A stretch of DNA of 64,000 bases from Meghimatium bilineatum. Its lineage: Eukaryota; Mollusca; Gastropoda; Stylommatophora; Philomycidae. The notes under the pieces were generated by a model that saw only the letters and a list, made by a program, of their open reading frames with translations, was not told the DNA's origin and did not search any database. The stretch covers positions 15,471,360-15,535,359 of the forward strand of contig CM067311.1 of assembly GCA_034231615.1 (NCBI GenBank). Reading direction: 5' to 3'. The position numbers and the translations under genes are program-made. Positions 60,341 to 64,000 of the stretch are shown piece by piece; positions within the stretch are counted from its first letter, which is position 1, and each line of letters starts with the position of its first letter.

Positions 60341-60806
60341 GGAAAAATATTCATAGACTACACAGTGATAACATCAGGTTTTAGTAAATTTTGATTGTAA
60401 TCAAAGCTCTTGGTCTGTGTAACACAACCCTTTTCCTGCTATTGCAGGCAGTGGTACTATCTGTGACGGATGATGGTGTAGGATTACTCACACAGTTGCA
60501 AATGTAGGTCTTAACTAAACTCGATAATCAAGGATACAATATAAAATGATGAAGGGAGGCTGAAAAAGACAATGCTGAGAGAATGATTTGTTTGCTTGTT
60601 ACTAACCCAAGGAATTGTAAGCAACTTGTTCTTACTTCCAAAGTGCAGTGGGGTGGTTTCTCCGAGCTTTCTTTCATACCAGGAGACTTCAGCTTTCAGA
60701 TTAGCGCATATCAATGTTACACATATACTGCAGTGATTATGTTTGTTAAATAAATTATAGTTGATATCATATGTGCAATTTTTAAAGAGAAATAAGATTA
60801 GATCAC
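60341..60806 (-). other. MRPL44 intron; nothing further recognised
   Basis: A minus-strand 106-aa frame overlapping the exon boundary is intronic read-through. Confidence 0.4.
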
Positions 60807-60955
60807 CTTGATTCTGGGGAACCACGACCACTCAAAGCCAGTACTGCTGCTAGAAGCCCCATAGGATTTATGAGCTCCCATATCTCATTAATGTCTTTCC
60901 CCACTAACTGAGTGAGTACAAAGTCTCGAACAAATTTCTCTGCCTGCCCTTGATC
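60807..60955 (-). CDS. MRPL44: Mitochondrial ribosomal protein L44, internal exon
   Basis: MRPL44 is a mitoribosomal large-subunit protein with a degenerate RNase III domain followed by a double-stranded-RNA-binding domain. This exon has an acceptor with a long pyrimidine tract (…TTTTTTTTTTCAG) at 60956-60957 and a donor (TCAAG followed by GTGATC) at 60805-60806. It is 149 bp, phase 0 in and phase 2 out. It encodes FVRDFVLTQLVGKD, then EIWELINPMGLL, then SPESR, closely matching the conserved 'F(I/V)RDFLxTQ(L/M)xGKxLFEMWxxINPMGLL…PESR' at the end of the RNase III-like domain. The upstream exons for the N-terminal ~200 residues were not found between 61000 and 64000, and either lie beyond the right edge or are too short and divergent to recognise. 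Confidence 0.85.
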
Positions 60956-60957
60956 CT

Positions 60958-61384
60958 GAAAAAAAAAATAATTCACACTATCCTTTCCTGAGAGGAACAT
61001 AATATGCCAGGGAGAGGTCTAAAATAAAAATCAAGCAATTTAAAGAAAATATTTATCGACTCCATGTTAATAAACATCTATAATTTCATGACACCAAATC
61101 CCGTAACTATCAACTGTCTAAGAATAGCTTAGTGGTCGAAAAATTGATCCTATGTACTTATTCTATTTGTAAAACATACATTGAACTATTTTTGTGTTAT
61201 TCTACAAATTTTCATGTATCACCTGGTAGACAGTTTTACTGCAGTTTTCTTTCTCACTTAATTAAATTTTTTTTTAGCTTACAACAATATAAGCCATATT
61301 AAGTCAGATGACGGATACTCTTGCATATACTATCTACCCAACTCAATGGTAATTTAGCACTCAGTATTAAAAGGTAAGCTAGAC
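60958..61384. other. Probable MRPL44 intron; no exon recognised
   Basis: AT-rich. No segment matching the RNase III-like domain was seen on the minus strand. Confidence 0.35.
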
Positions 61385-61590
61385 ATGTGTGTTATCAGGG
61401 CAAAGATAAGCAAAACCGTCATGCATGGCTTAAGGGTCAACTAAGGATATTTTGAGATGAGGTTAGCTGCCCTGTCCCAATGAAGGTTCAAAATAACTCA
61501 CAAATCAAGCTGCAAACCATGACAGAATGTGTTGTGCTTTACAGGCTACAACACGATGATCTGCTGAGGTGAAGTTTGAGTTCGTAAGAA
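61385..61590 (+). mobile_element. SINE-like repeat, family B, old diverged copy
   Basis: AACTAAGGATATTTTGAGAT, GAGGTTAGCTGCCCTGTCCC, AAACCATGACAGAATGTGTT and a final GAAGTTTGAGTTC align in order with 9460-9660. Confidence 0.5.
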
Positions 61591-61644
61591 AAATGGTAAA
61601 ATACTAAAACAGACAATTAAGTACTAACACAAATACAGACAATG

Positions 61645-61909
61645 AAGTCTGTTCAAGAAGTATCCAACCTTTATCCCCTCCCCACCATATAAACTAATGA
61701 TGCACTGGTAGTGTTCTACTGTCAGAAGGTGCAGAACTTAATGTGTATTATGAATTTATTCCCACTTGTAGTAAGTGCATCTCAGCAACAGCCACTTTTA
61801 CTGAGGTAGATTAGTGTTGCTATTTTCATTTATAACACAATGACGGAATGACTTGACTAGCGGTATTACATCACGTTTTGCCAAATGACCAGGTGGAAAC
61901 CATCAAGTG
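61645..61909 (+). mobile_element. mariner-like element remnant, left part
   Basis: It begins GTCTGTTCAAGAAGTATCC, the style of a mariner terminus. About 200 bp later the frame MTE, stop, LD, stop, RYYITFCQ, then after a small shift QVETIK, resembles the 'LEQRYxIKFCQ…QVETI' start of mariner transposases. It is interrupted by the element at 61914-62831 and seems to continue at 62836. Confidence 0.45.
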
Positions 61910-61913
61910 TTAA

Positions 61914-62831
61914 CCTTTAGGGCTCTGAATTAAATTGAGAAATTTCTCCCCAGGGCCTGGATTCTTTTTGGAAAATTTTCGTTGTTGATGGTGAGTGTTT
62001 TGAAAACGCAATAACTTTTTTGTTTTTAAAGATATTTAAATAATTTTTGCACATGTAAATAAAGGAATGAATAGTGAATATTATCGTGTTTTTGTTGTTG
62101 TTGTATGTGTGATATGACAGTTGTGAGCAAGTTGTGAAGTTGAAAATTCGGGGGAAAAACGGAAAACGTCATTTTCAAAATCGCAAATATATCTTCTTGA
62201 CGCCCCTAATACATGAGCAATGTGTGGCAACATTGGTAAAATCCTCATAAATACCTATACTTATTGTATATGTATTGTTTTATATCCAAACTAATATAAT
62301 ATGAACTAAAAAAACTAATAAAACGTGAAGAAATCGCATATAATGTCCGTCCGGTCAACACTAGGTCTATGCCGACACGCAACGTAATTATTGTCCATGC
62401 ACACATGTGGCACCCCTGATACATATTATTTTTGTGTTTTTGAATGAATACACAAACATTCTTATCAAATAACAACATATTAAACACAAAGAACAACAAT
62501 TAGAACATGTAGTCACGATCACTTACCCGTGCCACGCGGTACTCAATTTGATAGTAAAATACGGCCGAAAATGGCTAAAGTCGCTCTAGAAATGCGTTGA
62601 CAAATTCAACCGGCTTTCTCTCTCTTACAATCGTAATGAGTAAAGGAATTTGACCTTTAAACTGTGACGTAATCCTAGCTTCGTTTGGCGTGCTTTATAC
62701 GGCATTTGTTCATTACTTCGTGAAGTTCCGTACTCGGGAATCGGGCGATATCGTATGGTGAGTGACCTCGCCCGCAGGCACAAGGGGGCGTGTCCTACGG
62801 GTGCGTGACCTCGCCCGCAGAGTCGTAAAGG
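61914..62831. mobile_element. piggyBac-type non-autonomous element, 918 bp, TTAA target duplication
   Basis: TTAA at 61910-61913 and 62832-62835 bracket inverted termini: CCTTTAGGGCTCTG on the left, CCTTTACGACTCTG (complement of 62818-62831) on the right, 12 of 14 identical. TTAA duplication with CC-starting termini is the hallmark of the piggyBac superfamily. There is no transposase inside. The right subterminal region has two copies of GTGACCTCGCCCGCAG (62762-62777, 62805-62820) and is much richer in CG than its surroundings. Confidence 0.75.
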
Positions 62832-62835
62832 TTAA

Positions 62836-63200
62836 ACAGACTATTAGAAAGATGCTATGAACATCCTAAAAAGTTAAAGTAAGTTCTTGTAGGTCTTCAC
62901 CAAGTCAAAATGACCAAGTGTGAAATTTAGTCATGTTGAATCATCTGAGAACATGTAAGATGAGGTGGGGGAATAAGCACTAATGTGGTACAATATATTT
63001 TTATGCAATATGTGCCCATGCAAGAATTGTCTAGGAAATTTGTACAGAAAATATTAATGATGGAGTGAAAGCTACAGTAATTGAAAGTATCATCAGACAT
63101 GCTAGACTATGCAAATGATAAAACCAGATTCTCTAACTTTGTGAGACTTATCTTGAAACAATATTTCATCATCCAGCGGTTATTTGTAGATTAGACATCA
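62836..63200 (+). mobile_element. mariner-like element remnant, right part (tentative)
   Basis: Directly after the TTAA the reading TIRKML (62838-62858) continues the QVETIK frame expected in a mariner N-terminus. Farther right the match fades. Confidence 0.3.
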
Positions 63201-63332
63201 CTTTTATTCATTCTTTTCTATTCTTTCCTTCACATTTTCATATTTCACTCATACATTTTTTACTGTGTATTGGAACACATCATGAGACAATAGATCAAGT
63301 GGTATTCCACACTTTCAGACAGCATGTAACAG

Positions 63333-63485
63333 ATGGCCATGACACATAGACATCACAGCTACAAAGCCAGTGGCAGACCATGTAAAAGAAGCCAACTTCT
63401 TACAAACAGCACACAAGAAGGCCATCTCCAGAAAACTCTTCAACCCATGATGCCGCAAGGCAAACAAGGAACACAGAATATAGAT
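63333..63485 (+). mobile_element. LINE tail fragment
   Basis: YKASGRPCKRS and HLQKTLQPMMPQGKQG parallel the decayed minus-strand tail at 4085-4260 (YKASGRS, then RELFYPL). The nucleotide words AAAGCCAGTGGCAGA and AGAAAACTCTTCAACCC match at corresponding positions. Confidence 0.5.
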
Positions 63486-64000
63486 AGACATTTTTACTGC
63501 AATCTTCAGTGCTTTTCATACCATTTCTACTATAGCGTTTAATGTTTTTTTTCTTGTTCAGCTATTACATGCAGTTTAAAAAAAATATATTTTATCAGCA
63601 ATTTTTAATTTATATCTTCTCTTTCTGCCTTACTTACATTGTGTTGAAATAATTCACGCTTTGGTATAATTTTTACTGAAAACTAACTGTAGGGCAATGC
63701 ATCTTATAGCAACACTTAGTAAAAGTCATCTGGAACTTGAGAAATGCTCTGGAAGACGCCTACATGAAAAAGAATGTCAGCGCAAGAACAAATTTGATGC
63801 TGAAAGTAAAACACCATCTGTCATAGACAACAAAGTTGTACTCATTTAGTGATTCTATCATCACTACAAACTGAACAATTACTAATACAATAAATCAACA
63901 AGGTCATAATTCTGTTGTTGTCGATGGCACACATTATAAGTAAATGACATGCAAAGCCAGCTCATATTGACAATGAAATAATTGCTTCTAACATTAATGT
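63486..64000. other. No gene confidently recognised
   Basis: One 50-codon plus-strand frame (ATG 63697, stop 63847-63849) follows an AG at 63691-63692 and encodes a charged peptide with KCSGRRLHEKECQRKN. It could be a terminal exon, but there is no family match or strong acceptor. Confidence 0.2.

Noticed and set aside
61122-61165. tRNA-like boxes TAGCTTAGTGG and AAATTGATCC
   Set aside because: The two boxes are only about 16 bp apart, too close for an RNA polymerase III internal promoter, and there is no cloverleaf.
62521-62640. 5' UTR exon of MRPL44 ending at GGGTAAGT (minus)
   Set aside because: The donor is strong, but it lies inside the TTAA-flanked element and no linking coding exon was found. 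It is kept only as a finding.

Overview
The window looks like nuclear DNA of an invertebrate animal. It is AT-rich and intron-bearing, and it is crowded with decayed non-LTR retrotransposons (LINEs), Penelope-like, piggyBac-like and mariner-like remnants, SINEs and minisatellites. The retroelement style (LINE tails of ATTG or GAT repeats, reverse-transcriptase C-termini with an 'FGHxxRH' motif) resembles mollusc and other marine-invertebrate genomes. That placement is an inference and no species is claimed.

The dominant object is a tandem array from about 9995 to 50122. It holds 28 copies of a U1 small nuclear RNA gene, one per 1442-bp unit. Each U1 is 164 nt, starts with the 5'-splice-site-pairing sequence ATACTTACCTG, and carries recognisable stem-loops I, II and IV and an Sm site. 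All 27 intervals between successive U1 5' ends are exactly 1442 bp. Every unit has the same order: upstream region with a palindrome and an octamer-like site at snRNA-enhancer distance, U1, a LINE C-terminal remnant, a Penelope-like linker/GIY-YIG remnant, and a foldback (inverted-repeat) element. The last unit breaks off before the foldback. The many 60-95 aa open frames in the array are by-products of this near-identity and are not called as genes.

Left flank (1-9994): two 5' exons of a hexokinase-family gene on the minus strand (exon 1 at 2939-3007, exon 2 at 1976-2144), whose remaining exons lie beyond the left edge. The rest is two SINE families, a ~33-bp minisatellite, and several LINE pseudogenes, some nested with clear target-site duplications.

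Right flank (50123-64000): a 48-bp minisatellite and a Penelope-like fragment abut the array. Farther right are the C-terminal exons of mitochondrial ribosomal protein L44 (minus strand, 60807-60955, probably 55221-55282, and 54721-54932). An intron of about 5.5 kb between them is filled with LINE pieces, a degraded piggyBac-like transposase, a 36-bp minisatellite of about 30 copies and SINEs. A 918-bp TTAA-flanked piggyBac-type non-autonomous element sits inside a mariner-like remnant near the right end.

Functionally the window combines spliceosomal RNA supply (the U1 array) with fragments of two housekeeping protein genes. Nothing suggests that these neighbours act together.
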